A DNA stretch of 64,000 nt from Gammaproteobacteria bacterium Ga0074134. GTDB lineage: Bacteria > Pseudomonadota > Gammaproteobacteria > Ga0077554 > Ga007554. The notes below the pieces were generated by a model, which was not told the DNA's origin, made no database searches, and worked only from the letters and a program-made list of their open reading frames with translations. The position numbers were made by a program, and so were the translations under genes. Positions 27,374 to 36,371 of this stretch are shown piece by piece. Position 1 is the stretch's first letter; every line of letters starts with the position of its first letter. The stretch is taken from positions 1 to 64,000 of the forward strand of contig LNEJ01000014.1 in assembly GCA_001464965.1 (NCBI GenBank), given 5' to 3'.

Positions 27374-28114
27374 TTAGTGCGGGTCGTAAGCGTGGCGCGT
27401 ATTGCCGCTGGAATAGAATGAGGTGATCGCCAGATAAGCAGCTGCGTTATTGATATCATCATCGGACATCTTTTGTGCAACAGCGCGCATCGCACCCTTA
27501 GGATCATTGGCACGGCTGCCATCACGCCATTTCTTCAATTGATTGACAAGATACACATAGCGCTGCTGACCAATCATGGGGAAAACTGGCGGGGCGCCCA
27601 TGCCATTATATCCGTGACATGATTTGCAGGCGGTGATGCCCTTCTCATTACCGCCCCACTCGACCAGCGACTTGCCCTTGTGCGGCAAACCAACCACTTG
27701 ACCTGCGGCCTTCAACTCTTCAAGGTTGGAGACCTTGGTGTCACCATGCTTGCGCAGGCTCGCCAAGTAGGTCGCCACATCCTTGCGGTCCTGCTCGCTC
27801 AGACCCTTGGCATTGGTGTTCATGACGAACATGGTGGTGTCGGTACGCTTGTCGGCCGCAAAATCCTCCAACTGCTTCAAGAGGAAGTTATAAAACTGGC
27901 CGGAGATGCGGGGCGTGCCCATATTGTCGTCGCCCAGCCCCTCAGGACCGTGGCATGAATTACACGCGGGAACACTGCCCTTGCCTTCCGTGAAAATCTT
28001 TTTGCCATTGGCAAGATCACCGTCACCCTTGGGCCACGCCACACTCGCCATCACTACCGATGGCAACATTGCCGCCATAAGTAAAGCCGCAGTCGAAACT
28101 ATTACACGTTTCAT
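27374..28114 (-). CDS. Diheme cytochrome c, c4-like
   Basis: A 246-residue exported protein. A signal peptide covers residues 1-24, with likely cleavage after VVMA. Two cytochrome domains in tandem follow, with heme sites CNSCHG at 51-56 and CKSCHG at 163-168; Met residues in DDNMGTP and GYNGMG could be ligands. Cytochromes c4 are periplasmic shuttles to terminal oxidases. GGGAGGGTG lies about 8 bases before the ATG, a strong site. It is preceded by a 30-residue membrane peptide gene and followed by the mini-oxidase operon, pointing to a shared electron chain. Confidence 0.9.
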   Translation of the reverse strand: MKRVIVSTAALLMAAMLPSVVMASVAWPKGDGDLANGKKIFTEGKGSVPACNSCHGPEGLGDDNMGTPRISGQFYNFLLKQLEDFAADKRTDTTMFVMNTNAKGLSEQDRKDVATYLASLRKHGDTKVSNLEELKAAGQVVGLPHKGKSLVEWGGNEKGITACKSCHGYNGMGAPPVFPMIGQQRYVYLVNQLKKWRDGSRANDPKGAMRAVAQKMSDDDINNAAAYLAITSFYSSGNTRHAYDPH

Positions 28115-28288
28115 CTTAAAGACACCCTCCCAAGTATTTAACCATTTTTATCATCCTGTGGCCCAAGCCCGGCAGGCGGGCAGATCGAGCGTGCGATCGC
28201 CAACCATAAACAAAGCCACACCGCAGGATTCCCACCCGCACGACATGCCACCACTTTTGTTGAAAGCCCCCCGACCCATCAAACGGGA

Positions 28289-28381
28289 TCAGGAATTCAT
28301 CTTAACCAAAAGTGCCGCAAAAACAAACGCCCCAACAAACCAGATCGCGTAGATAGTAAAGACTTCAGCCGAGTACATCAT
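28289..28381 (-). CDS. Small single-helix membrane protein (30 residues)
   Basis: Too short for routine gene calls. Translation gives MMYSAEVFTIYAIWFVGAFV continued by FAALLVKMNS, which is one transmembrane helix with a short polar end. It has a strong GGAGG site eight bases before the first of two ATGs and a clean stop. Small one-helix proteins of this size occur as accessory subunits in oxidases (for example CcoQ- or CydX-like). Its position 174 bp upstream of a diheme cytochrome gene and the mini-oxidase operon fits such a role, but no family is recognised. The 28115-28288 gap holds no other convincing gene. Confidence 0.65.
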   Translation of the reverse strand: MMYSAEVFTIYAIWFVGAFVFAALLVKMNS

Positions 28382-28531
28382 ATTAATCGCCTCCACTTTT
28401 ATGAGTCACCCTAATAACTAGAGCCTGAATATTATATTGTTTTATTCAAGCTTGAGGATATATAACATGACACCTAATATTAATGCAAGCACTATCCCCT
28501 CCGATCCATGCGTGATAATTTTATCTACTTT

Positions 28532-28688
28532 AAGGAAGCTCTGAATAATTCCATCCTGGAATTCTCATAGCACGAAAAGCAAAAAATGTGATTTTTTCTT
28601 TTCTTCATTTTTCAATCACTTGCCGTGATCGAAAAATGCCGGCACCTCCATGTGCCGAGGAACCTCTGAATAAATCAGAGGTTCCTTA
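28532..28688. repeat. Family 1 structured repeat, full copy (157 bp)
   Basis: Near-identical partner of 19985-20141. The right hairpin AGGAACCTCTGA/TCAGAGGTTCCT is unchanged. One base of the left outer stem is changed (TCATAGC in place of TCAGAGC), which weakens the pair, and the middle stem has one G-to-T change. It lies in the 414-bp gap between the 30-residue peptide gene and the next plus-strand gene. Apart from it, that gap holds an AT-rich stretch (28420-28530) and the upstream region of the next gene, with an AAAGGAAAG site before 28796. Confidence 0.8.
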
Positions 28689-28795
28689 AACTATCCTCCC
28701 GCCCTGCTTGTCATAGTAGGGCGGGTGCTTCGAGCCACACATCGCCTCAAACATGTTAAGCTACAACAGAAAACTAAAATTCTAAAGGAAAGTCA

Positions 28796-30193
28796 ATGCA
28801 ATACCGAATCTCAGGCCGCCATCTGAGCCTGTTAGCCATGATCATCTGGGGCGGAGCAATACTGGCACTGGGCCTGGTTAGATTTGAACCCTACGGATTG
28901 GATGAAGGCGCCGCCAGGGGGCTGCTGCTGAATTGGTCTGTCGTCGACAACATTGCCAGCCCCATTGTCATCTTCGGGCTTCCCGACTTCCGGGCATTGT
29001 TTTTTGTGCCGCTGGGGCTTTATTGGTCGGGCAGCATTATCGCGGCCAAGGTATATACCTTAATGATGGCCTTCTCCGCCATCCTGCTTCTCTATTCCTG
29101 GAGCCGCCGGACTAGCGGCATCGAAGCTGCGCTGATCCCCAGTACACTACTGGCGATATCGCCGCTCATGATCACGCAGATTGACGCCATCGGCGCGGGC
29201 CCCTACCTGCTTCTGACATTTGGCCTTGGTGCTTGGCTGGACAAGACCTATCGCGCGGCACAACGCCCTCTGAGTGGCTGGTATTTTCTGCAACTCTTGG
29301 CCATCGGCACCAGCGTCACCCTGCACCCTGCCGGACTGGCTTACCCCCTGGCTCTGATGTGGCGATGGTATAAAGACCCCGCCGATACCCGCCAGAAAAG
29401 ACATGTCCTTATCGGCGCCACCCTCATCACGGCGCTCGTTTTGATCATGCGGCTGGGATGGCCTGACATTACGACGTGGTGGAGCAACCCTATCGCCACG
29501 CTTGGCCTGGCGAATCTGGGTAATCCACTGGAAGAACCAAGTTGGGCCACCGGCACGGTGTTCGCAGCGTTATTGCTACTGGTGCTGTGGCTGGAGCGGC
29601 GCACATTGCTGGGTGACCTGATGGGCAGCATGCTGCTGCTGGGTCTGCTGATCGGCCTCGCCGCCGCTGACGCCACATGGGCCATGCTGGCGCTGGTGCT
29701 GGTTTTATATCGCGGAGTCCCGCGCTTGATCGCCGCAAATCAGGCGCTGAACAAAAGCAGCCTGATGGGCCGCTATGGGTTGGTGATGATTGTAATGGTA
29801 GTTATCTCCACGACCTTCATGCTTGCGGACAAAAGCTATGCGCGCATCGTGAAAGACGGCGAATTAAGCCCCGAGGATCAGCTCATCAAGCTGCTCGCAA
29901 TGGAGGCATCGGACACCAAACAGCCGTTTCGCGCCGCCAGCCAATGGCCGGCCCGCAGCATGATCGCGTGCAAGCGTGACGTATTGCCATTGCCGCCGCC
30001 CGCCAAGGATGGGGAAACCCTGCTCAGGACGATCAAGGGCATTACGCACCTTACTTTCAACCCCTATAACCCTGCCTACCGCGAGCTTGGGCGCAATATT
30101 GCTCAATTGGGCGCCGCAACACAAACGCTGGCGCTACAACAAGGGGGGGTAATTATTAAAATACGGCCGGCGAGCAAACCTGCCACTCAATAA
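28796..30193 (+). CDS. Polytopic membrane protein, possible GT-C glycosyltransferase relative
   Basis: 465 residues, with about 10 hydrophobic helices. The N-terminal loop after helix one has RFEPYGLDEGAARGLLLNW, where an acidic residue in the first extracytoplasmic loop is reminiscent of ArnT/PMT-type glycosyltransferases (GT-C), but the usual DE motif context is weak. Around residues 375-450 lies a soluble periplasmic part. The ATG has AAAGGAAAG upstream. It stands alone between a family 1 repeat and the convergent psiE-like gene, so the neighbourhood gives no functional clue. Confidence 0.7.
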   Translation: MQYRISGRHLSLLAMIIWGGAILALGLVRFEPYGLDEGAARGLLLNWSVVDNIASPIVIFGLPDFRALFFVPLGLYWSGSIIAAKVYTLMMAFSAILLLYSWSRRTSGIEAALIPSTLLAISPLMITQIDAIGAGPYLLLTFGLGAWLDKTYRAAQRPLSGWYFLQLLAIGTSVTLHPAGLAYPLALMWRWYKDPADTRQKRHVLIGATLITALVLIMRLGWPDITTWWSNPIATLGLANLGNPLEEPSWATGTVFAALLLLVLWLERRTLLGDLMGSMLLLGLLIGLAAADATWAMLALVLVLYRGVPRLIAANQALNKSSLMGRYGLVMIVMVVISTTFMLADKSYARIVKDGELSPEDQLIKLLAMEASDTKQPFRAASQWPARSMIACKRDVLPLPPPAKDGETLLRTIKGITHLTFNPYNPAYRELGRNIAQLGAATQTLALQQGGVIIKIRPASKPATQ

Positions 30194-30312
30194 GGCTCGC
30201 GGACGGCAGACTTTAAAAAACCGTGCAGGCCGGGGCGCCCAACATCAACAGCGTGAGGAGCTGCCCCGGCGCCGTTGTTGCGTTGGAGCCTCTGGCTCTA
30301 CGTCCTCCAGCA

Positions 30313-30777
30313 TCATTCCGCCGCTTTTTCTTGCGATGATGCGGACTTCGCCATATCCGCCATTCGTCTCTCGCGCTGGTACACAACCACCGAGCCGATA
30401 CGCAATACGGTCAGCACCAGCATCAGGGCACTCAGCGCATAAATCTCATCGGGCATGATCTTGTGCTCAAACAGGCCAATCATCAGCTCCCGCAAAACAA
30501 ACACAATCCCGGCATCGACGATAAATGTCATGCGCAGACGCTGGGTATGGAAATACTCAACGAGCGAACGCGATAGCTCCACCAGAATGAAGAGGGTCAA
30601 GACATCGGAGATGATCTTGGAGTAGTGCTTGCCCAGCTCCTTCTCGACCATCAGGTCACCGACGGACATGAACAGGTGCAGCACGCCAATGATCATGCCC
30701 AGCGTGATGAATAACAGCATGGCACCGAATACAACGCCGATAACCTTGTTGAACAGCTTCAGAAAATCGATATTCAT
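30313..30777 (-). CDS. PsiE family membrane protein
   Basis: A 154-residue protein with four hydrophobic helices, of the phosphate-starvation-inducible PsiE family, whose function is unknown. Segments such as VLTLFILVELSRSLVEYFHT and the RMTFIVDAGIVFVLREL stretch are characteristic. AAGGGTAAAAC before the ATG gives a good ribosome site. The C-terminus is a soluble Ala/Lys/Glu tail. The gap between it and the convergent gene (30194-30312) has an 8-bp stem GCCGGGGC/GCCCCGGC with a large loop, not assigned. Confidence 0.8.
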   Translation of the reverse strand: MNIDFLKLFNKVIGVVFGAMLLFITLGMIIGVLHLFMSVGDLMVEKELGKHYSKIISDVLTLFILVELSRSLVEYFHTQRLRMTFIVDAGIVFVLRELMIGLFEHKIMPDEIYALSALMLVLTVLRIGSVVVYQRERRMADMAKSASSQEKAAE

Positions 30778-30807
30778 GTTTTACCCTTCGTCTTTTTTAG
30801 CTGTATA

Positions 30808-31623
30808 TCAGCGCTGGCACGCCGAACAGAAAAATGTGGAGCGCTGCCCCTGTTTAATTTGAACAATAGCACGCCCGCAGCGAGCACAAGGCTGATCCGT
30901 CCTGCCATACACCTTGAGCTGCTGCTGAAAATAACCCGGCTTGCCCTCGCCATTATAAAAATCGCGCAGCGTGGTACCGCCTTGGGCGATTGCGTCGCTC
31001 AATACCTGCTGGATGGCCTGCGCCAGGCGCTGATATCGCTGCTGCGAAATACGGCCCGCTGCTCGCAGGGGGTGGATGCCGGCGAGAAACAGTGCCTCAC
31101 TCGCGTAAATATTACCTACACCCGTGACAATATGACTATCCATAATAAATTGCTTAATGGCAAGGCTGCGGCTACGGGAACGCTGATGCAAATAAGCGCC
31201 ATCAAACGCATCGCTGAATGGTTCGGGGCCGAGATCACGCAACAGTGCGTGGTGTTGCGGATTTTCCTGCGTCCACAACACGGCGCCAAAGCGGCGCGGA
31301 TCGCGCAGGCGCAGGCAATCGCCGCTAGCGAGCACAATATCCACATGATCGTGTTTTTCGGCAGGGGTTGCGCCTGGCAGGATGCGGAGGTTGCCTGACA
31401 TACCCAAATGGATGATCACACTGCCCGCCGGGGAGCACAACAGAAGATATTTGCCGCGCCGCTCCACTGCCTGCAATGTTTGCCCTGTCAGCCCACTGGC
31501 AAGCTCCGGGGAGACGGGTTGCCGCAAATGGGCATTACGCACAATAATGCGCGCGACACGCTGTCCCACGACATAGGGGGCAATACCGCGGCGAGTGGTC
31601 TCGACTTCGGGGAGTTCGGGCAT
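30808..31623 (-). CDS. mutM: Formamidopyrimidine-DNA glycosylase MutM
   Basis: Bifunctional glycosylase/AP lyase removing 8-oxoguanine. The N-terminal MPELPEVET carries the catalytic proline and glutamate. The helix-two-turn-helix region includes [18 protein letters not shown], and the C-terminal zinc finger has cysteines in CARCG and CSACQ. The 271-residue length is standard. It is one base from the DUF4340 gene, hence probably cotranscribed with the Gld-type ABC genes, an association I cannot explain functionally. Confidence 0.97.
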   Translation of the reverse strand: MPELPEVETTRRGIAPYVVGQRVARIIVRNAHLRQPVSPELASGLTGQTLQAVERRGKYLLLCSPAGSVIIHLGMSGNLRILPGATPAEKHDHVDIVLASGDCLRLRDPRRFGAVLWTQENPQHHALLRDLGPEPFSDAFDGAYLHQRSRSRSLAIKQFIMDSHIVTGVGNIYASEALFLAGIHPLRAAGRISQQRYQRLAQAIQQVLSDAIAQGGTTLRDFYNGEGKPGYFQQQLKVYGRTDQPCARCGRAIVQIKQGQRSTFFCSACQR

Positions 31624-31624
31624 A

Positions 31625-32506
31625 TTATGGACTCTGTCCGTTGCCTTGGCGGCTCTTGAGAGGCTCCTGCAACAGCAGGCGTTTTGACTGTTCCGCAGTA
31701 AAATGATACTGCATGCCTATGTCGCGGCGAGCCAATATCAACTCCGGTTCTCTGGCGACAATTTCAAATCGCAGCTCTGCCTCCGGCTGAAGACGCACCA
31801 CAACTTCACCCAGCGCCTTGCCGTCCGGGACATACGTCTCAACGCTGCGCGCCTCGGCGCGTTGCCATTCGTCCGCCAGGCGCTGCATCGCATCCGCGGA
31901 AAGACTCGCCGATGGCGGCACCGCCGTCCAGCGCCCATCTTCCGCGCGGCTGATCGTGGCGTCAGGCAGTTTAATCTCCATCTGCTTGAACCCCGCTGGA
32001 AGCAAGGCGGGATTCACCAGCGCTGCCAGTGCGATATTTGCATCCCGGTAGCCGCCATCGTCGATCAGATGCACGACTTGCCCTACCCGCACGTATCGCC
32101 GTCCCTCCAGTGGTTCGATGCCGCCAAAGGCGAACTCGATATCATCGAACTCCACATAAAGATCGGGGGAGTCAAGTTTGAATTTTTTCAAATCCACGCC
32201 ACGCACATCAAGTTGCGCGTAACTCGTGGCCCGGGCCAGTTCCAGTAAGCGCTGCACATTTCTGCTATTGGCGGGCACGCTGATGGGCTGATTGAGGCGC
32301 CAGCCATGGACATCTTTAACCAGGCTGATAGTTTCGCCATCCCTGTGATTGATGCGAATTTGGCTGATCTTGCCGGGATCAATAACCGTCAGGGTGAGTG
32401 GCTGTTCTGTTGACTCCCTGCCAGCCTCATAAAATGTGAACAAGGCCAGTCCCGCCAGCAGGATAAACAATACCAGGTTGACCCAGGCGCGCGAACTTAT
32501 TTTCAT
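31625..32506 (-). CDS. DUF4340 domain protein
   Basis: 293 residues with one N-terminal membrane helix (about 9-27), then a soluble, presumably periplasmic, beta-rich region. DUF4340 proteins are commonly encoded behind GldG-type genes; their function is unknown. Visible hallmarks are the early [12 protein letters not shown] and the W-R-L-N-x-P segment [11 protein letters not shown]. It lies 13 bp after the GldG-like gene and directly before mutM. By association it is an auxiliary periplasmic part of the ABC exporter. Confidence 0.8.
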   Translation of the reverse strand: MKISSRAWVNLVLFILLAGLALFTFYEAGRESTEQPLTLTVIDPGKISQIRINHRDGETISLVKDVHGWRLNQPISVPANSRNVQRLLELARATSYAQLDVRGVDLKKFKLDSPDLYVEFDDIEFAFGGIEPLEGRRYVRVGQVVHLIDDGGYRDANIALAALVNPALLPAGFKQMEIKLPDATISRAEDGRWTAVPPSASLSADAMQRLADEWQRAEARSVETYVPDGKALGEVVVRLQPEAELRFEIVAREPELILARRDIGMQYHFTAEQSKRLLLQEPLKSRQGNGQSP

Positions 32507-32519
32507 CTGTGTATCGCCG

Positions 32520-33878
32520 TTAGCGTTTGCGGCGCCGCAACCAGATCAGCAAACCGCTACCGGCCAGCATGGCTGGGATGACGACGAGAAAGCCGGCACC
32601 AATAACAGCATAGCGCGTTTGCGACAAATTGAGCGACAGGTCAGGGGCGGTCTTGACTGGGATGGCGATAAAAGCGTCGTCATGCGCTAGCCAGTTCACG
32701 ATATTCATTCCCAGGTTCAGATTACCGCCATTGCCGAGATAGGCATTGGAGAGGAAATCGCCATCCCCCAACACCACAACACGCTGCTGCATGTCCTTGC
32801 CGCCGGCATCCTTGACTGCACGGTTCAGGCTCACGCCAATGGCCAGCGGTCCTGCAACATCACCACCTTGATTAAAGCTGATATCACCGGAAAGCCTGCC
32901 GCTTTCCGACCAGCTGCGCTCTCCCGTCATCAGAAATGGCTGGCCATCCCAACCTGCGGGCGCGGTTAATTTCAGGCCGCTCGCCAGGGGAAACAAAGTG
33001 ACCACATTGAAATCCTGCGTGATGGGATGATCGCCGTAATCGGCCACCAAGGCAAAGGCGGGATTGTTGATCGAAAACGCCTGCGTGGCGGGATCAACGA
33101 TTACGCCGGGCAGAAATTCAACGCCAAGCTGCTGGGCCAGTGGCATCAGGCCGTGCAATGAGCCGGGATCACTCAGCCACAGGAGATTGCCGCCGTGCGC
33201 CACGTAATCCTGGATCAGCTTCACCTCGCCCGGCAGCAAATCCACTTGAGGACCGGCGACAACCAGTGCCGTGGTGTTGGCGGGGATCTGCGGATGGCTG
33301 GCCAGATTGATGGTTTGCGCCTTGAAACCCTTGGCCTCGACCTGACCGATCCACGATTCCAGGTCATGATTGGCCCGGCCATGTGGGTTGCGCTCGCCAT
33401 GCCCTTCCAGAAATACAATCCAGCTTTCTCCGCCGCGCGCGAGACGCTGCAAGGCATTGGTCAAGCTCTGCTCGCCAAGATCCTTGATCTTTTCCATACG
33501 CCCTGCGTACTGAATGACTATCTCGCCATCCGCGGTGATGCCCTGTTCACGCACTCTATCCGGCTCGGCATCGGGATTGATGAAAGTAAGGCGCATATCG
33601 CTTTTATGCCGCTGATACATGCCCACGATTTCGGAGATACGCTTGCGCAGCGGCTCCGCCTCACGGGCAAAGGCGGTGACAATGACAGGCCCCCGCACCT
33701 CCTTGAGCAGTGCCACGCTTGCCTGGGAAAGAGTGTTGCGCCCCGTGGCCGTCCAATCCGCCTGATAGTGATAGCGCGTGCTCAACCAGGCCAGCAGGCC
33801 AAGCACACCCATAAACAACACCACGAACAGGATGTTTTGCAACCGCACCTGACGACGGGATTTGCGTGTAACCTCCAT
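32520..33878 (-). CDS. GldG-like ABC transporter auxiliary protein
   Basis: About 452 residues. N-terminal helix (LQNILFVVLFMGVLGLLAWL), a large extracytoplasmic part with the GldG/IFT52-like fold, and a C-terminal helix followed by LRRRKR. The segments VFLEGHGERNPHG and LVVAGPQVDLLPGEVKLIQ are typical of this family. A start at 33914 would overlap the permease gene; ATG 33878 (MEVTRKSRRQ) lies after the permease stop and is preferred. Works with the ATPase and permease genes upstream. GldG is needed for gliding in Bacteroidetes, but homologues are widespread in non-gliders. Confidence 0.85.
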   Translation of the reverse strand: MEVTRKSRRQVRLQNILFVVLFMGVLGLLAWLSTRYHYQADWTATGRNTLSQASVALLKEVRGPVIVTAFAREAEPLRKRISEIVGMYQRHKSDMRLTFINPDAEPDRVREQGITADGEIVIQYAGRMEKIKDLGEQSLTNALQRLARGGESWIVFLEGHGERNPHGRANHDLESWIGQVEAKGFKAQTINLASHPQIPANTTALVVAGPQVDLLPGEVKLIQDYVAHGGNLLWLSDPGSLHGLMPLAQQLGVEFLPGVIVDPATQAFSINNPAFALVADYGDHPITQDFNVVTLFPLASGLKLTAPAGWDGQPFLMTGERSWSESGRLSGDISFNQGGDVAGPLAIGVSLNRAVKDAGGKDMQQRVVVLGDGDFLSNAYLGNGGNLNLGMNIVNWLAHDDAFIAIPVKTAPDLSLNLSQTRYAVIGAGFLVVIPAMLAGSGLLIWLRRRKR

Positions 33879-33891
33879 GGGATATTTCCAA

Positions 33892-34659
33892 TCAATGCTG
33901 TAGGCGATCGGCATCCAGACGACGCACGCTCAACCCAAGAAAAAAAACGATAAACAACAGGTAATAAATCACGTCGGCGCTGTCAAACACCCCCTTGAGC
34001 AATGGCTCATAGTGGCGCAGCAGAGAGAGATAGGCAAGGATGCCGCTGACATGCTCATTCATGACACCGTTCCCCGCGTTGCCTGCCCAATCCAGCACCC
34101 ACAACAGGAGCAACATGCCGAAGCTGCCAACGGCGGCGATAGCGGGCTGCACGGTAAGGGTGGACATGAACAGACCCACGGCAGCGAAGCTGGCCAACAG
34201 CAACGTCAACCCAAGCAGGCCGGACAGAAACATACCCATATCAATGGAGCCGCCCAGCAACAGTGCCAGCGGCATCAGGGCGATCATGGCGAGCACCAGC
34301 AGTAAAAATGCCATGATTCCAAGATACTTTCCAAGGATGATCTCGCTCATGGAGACCGGCGCGGAAAACAGCAGGCTGATAGTCTGCGCCCTGCGCTCCT
34401 CGCTGATCAGACGCATCGTCACCAAGGGCACCACCAGCAACAGCACAATGGCGGCGCTGCCAAACAGCGGCACGACGACCAATCCGGTGACGCCGGGCGC
34501 GCCCTCCAGTCCCACAAGGCGCGGCTGGATCTGCATGAATGTCTCGATCTGGGCCAAATACAAATATGCCAGAATAAACTCGACCACGGCCATGATGGAC
34601 CAGGCCAGCGGAGAGAGAAACAGGCTGCGCAGCTCGCGCGCCGCTATGGTGAATATCAT
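33892..34659 (-). CDS. ABC-2 type permease, GldF-like
   Basis: 255 residues with about six helices. It begins IAARELRSLFLSPLAWSIM, the standard ABC-2 permease N-terminus, and contains RRAQTISLLFSAPVSMSEI and ILGKYLG, diagnostic of the NosY/GldF subfamily. It overlaps the ATPase gene stop by one base, so production is probably coupled. The substrate is unknown. Neighbouring GldG-like and DUF4340 genes indicate the Gld-type exporter arrangement. Confidence 0.87.
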   Translation of the reverse strand: MIFTIAARELRSLFLSPLAWSIMAVVEFILAYLYLAQIETFMQIQPRLVGLEGAPGVTGLVVVPLFGSAAIVLLLVVPLVTMRLISEERRAQTISLLFSAPVSMSEIILGKYLGIMAFLLLVLAMIALMPLALLLGGSIDMGMFLSGLLGLTLLLASFAAVGLFMSTLTVQPAIAAVGSFGMLLLLWVLDWAGNAGNGVMNEHVSGILAYLSLLRHYEPLLKGVFDSADVIYYLLFIVFFLGLSVRRLDADRLQH

Positions 34660-35615
34660 TACGCCGCTTCCTCCGTCACTACGGCATGCTGTTCCGTACG
34701 CGTGATGTCGACAAAAATCTCCTCCAGCGACATGCGCTCGGGCGTCAGCTCATACAATCCCCATCCGTGCTGCACCGAACGTTCGACCAGAATCTGGGCT
34801 GGACTGGCATCGGGAAAATAGTGCACCCGCAGGCGGCCATCCGGCAGAGGGACCACCGACCTGACGCCGGGCAACGATTCCAGCTCCAGCACTGGAGGTG
34901 GATTGCGCAACGCCACCAGCATACTGGAGGACTGCATGCGCGCCAGCAATCCATCAATGCTATCGTTCAGCACCAGCCTGCCCTTGTTGATGATCTGTAC
35001 CCGGTCACACGTCGCCTGCACCTCGGGCAGAATATGCGTCGAGAGAATCACGCTGTGCTCGCCGCTCAACTCCCTGATCAGCGCGCGGATCTCGCGCACC
35101 TGTATCGGGTCCAACCCCACCGTCGGCTCGTCGAGTATCACCAGTGCAGGTGTATGAACAATCGCCTGGGCGATGCCCACGCGCTGCTGATAACCCTTGG
35201 AGAGATTGCCAATCAGGCGCGCGCCCACCTCGGTCAATCCGCAGCGCTGCTTGGCCTTGTCCACGGCGGCATTGCGCCTGTCACGCGGGATGCGGTTGAG
35301 GCGCGCGCAATAGTTCAGATATTCATCGACGGTCAGTTCACGATACAACGGAGGCTGATCAGGCAAGTAACCGAGCGCGGCCTTGGCGAGTTTTGGTTGG
35401 TCCAGGATATCGATGCCGTTGATCCACACCCTTCCCGCGCTGGGCGCCAGATTGCCGCTCAGAATTTGCATGGTAGTGGACTTGCCCGCGCCATTAGGCC
35501 CCAGCAATCCCAGCACCTCGCCCTTGCCGATATCAAAAGTAACATCGTGCAAAGCGCAGATATCGCCGTAATAGCGAAAAAGGTGTTCAACACGGACCAG
35601 AACGTCGTTACTCAT
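34659..35615 (-). CDS. ABC transporter ATPase, GldA-like
   Basis: ATPase of an export-type ABC system. Walker A LLGPNGAGKSTTMQ, signature LSKGYQQRVGIAQA and Walker B LVILDEPTVGLDP are complete, with a C-terminal extension of about 90 residues as in GldA/NatA-type proteins. The start at 35615 (MSNDVLVRVEHLF) fits the family; the open frame continues to 35657 without homology. It is the first gene of the five-gene run ATPase-permease-GldG-DUF4340-mutM. Confidence 0.9.
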   Translation of the reverse strand: MSNDVLVRVEHLFRYYGDICALHDVTFDIGKGEVLGLLGPNGAGKSTTMQILSGNLAPSAGRVWINGIDILDQPKLAKAALGYLPDQPPLYRELTVDEYLNYCARLNRIPRDRRNAAVDKAKQRCGLTEVGARLIGNLSKGYQQRVGIAQAIVHTPALVILDEPTVGLDPIQVREIRALIRELSGEHSVILSTHILPEVQATCDRVQIINKGRLVLNDSIDGLLARMQSSSMLVALRNPPPVLELESLPGVRSVVPLPDGRLRVHYFPDASPAQILVERSVQHGWGLYELTPERMSLEEIFVDITRTEQHAVVTEEAA

Positions 35616-35693
35616 TGGGTCATTATACATGATGCACGACCGCCCCAACCGCCTCACAAGTTGAACATTTTTAAAACTTTCACAAACCCGCCA

Positions 35694-36167
35694 TCAACTG
35701 CCAAGACGAAGCGTAAGGCCTTTCAAAAAATTTCTGAGCAATTGATCGCCACACTCCCTGTAATTTTTTTGTCCTTTCTTTCTGAATAATGCACTCAACT
35801 CGGACTTCGATACCTGGAACCCTGCCAGCGCCAAAATCCCATGCATATCATCCTCCTTCAACTCGAAGGCAACCCTGAGCTTTTTCAATATATCGTTATT
35901 TGTTAACAAAGAAGCTGGAGATTTATGCTGATCCGGCTCACGTCCACCCTTGCCTCTCTTGTAAATAATCAACCCATCCAGAAAAGATTCCATGACATCA
36001 TGGTCACACTCAAGGTAGCCTTTCTCATCTTCCTTTTTCAGAAGATTAGCTATAGTTTCCTGATCAATTTCACGGCCTGACAATTTTATTATCTCGGCCA
36101 TTTTTTCGTCGCCAACATTCAGCGCGTATCGAAGCCTTCGTAACACATCATTATTTACCACAGTCAA
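35694..36167 (-). CDS. DUF1456 (YehS) family protein
   Basis: 157 residues made of two repeats of about 70 residues, each starting NND(V/I)L(R/K)(R/K)LR and each with a LLKK or LFRKK block, the YehS/DUF1456 pattern. Function is unknown. A linker near residues 78-90 is basic and polar. The gene lies alone between the Gld-type cluster and an AT-rich intergenic stretch. No membrane segment or signal is present, so the protein is probably cytoplasmic. Confidence 0.85.
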   Translation of the reverse strand: MTVVNNDVLRRLRYALNVGDEKMAEIIKLSGREIDQETIANLLKKEDEKGYLECDHDVMESFLDGLIIYKRGKGGREPDQHKSPASLLTNNDILKKLRVAFELKEDDMHGILALAGFQVSKSELSALFRKKGQKNYRECGDQLLRNFLKGLTLRLGS

Positions 36168-36371
36168 CTCCAGCTTATTGAGAATACAGTGATCCTTGCC
36201 ACGCCATCATACCCCTGCACGCAGCAATTGAGTGGCGCGGACATACGGCGGTTTTTTCCTTGAGCCTAGACGACTGGCAAGGAAAATATCATATTACAAG
36301 ATGACAGGCCTAAACGGATCTCCCCTGCCTTAACGAGCGTTGTATAATTTCCAGCTTTGAGCAGGGAACAT

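Noticed and set aside
28115-28288. Further small minus-strand frames between the 30-residue peptide and the diheme cytochrome
   Set aside because: No ribosome site and atypical residues; nothing distinguishes them from chance.
30229-30270. GCCGGGGC/GCCCCGGC stem between two convergent genes
   Set aside because: 8-bp stem with a 26-base loop and no T-run; may be chance in GC-rich DNA.
36343-36348. TATAAT as promoter of the DUF2288 gene
   Set aside because: The -10 match is perfect, but no acceptable -35 or extended -10 element accompanies it, so it is mentioned only as a note in that gene's entry.
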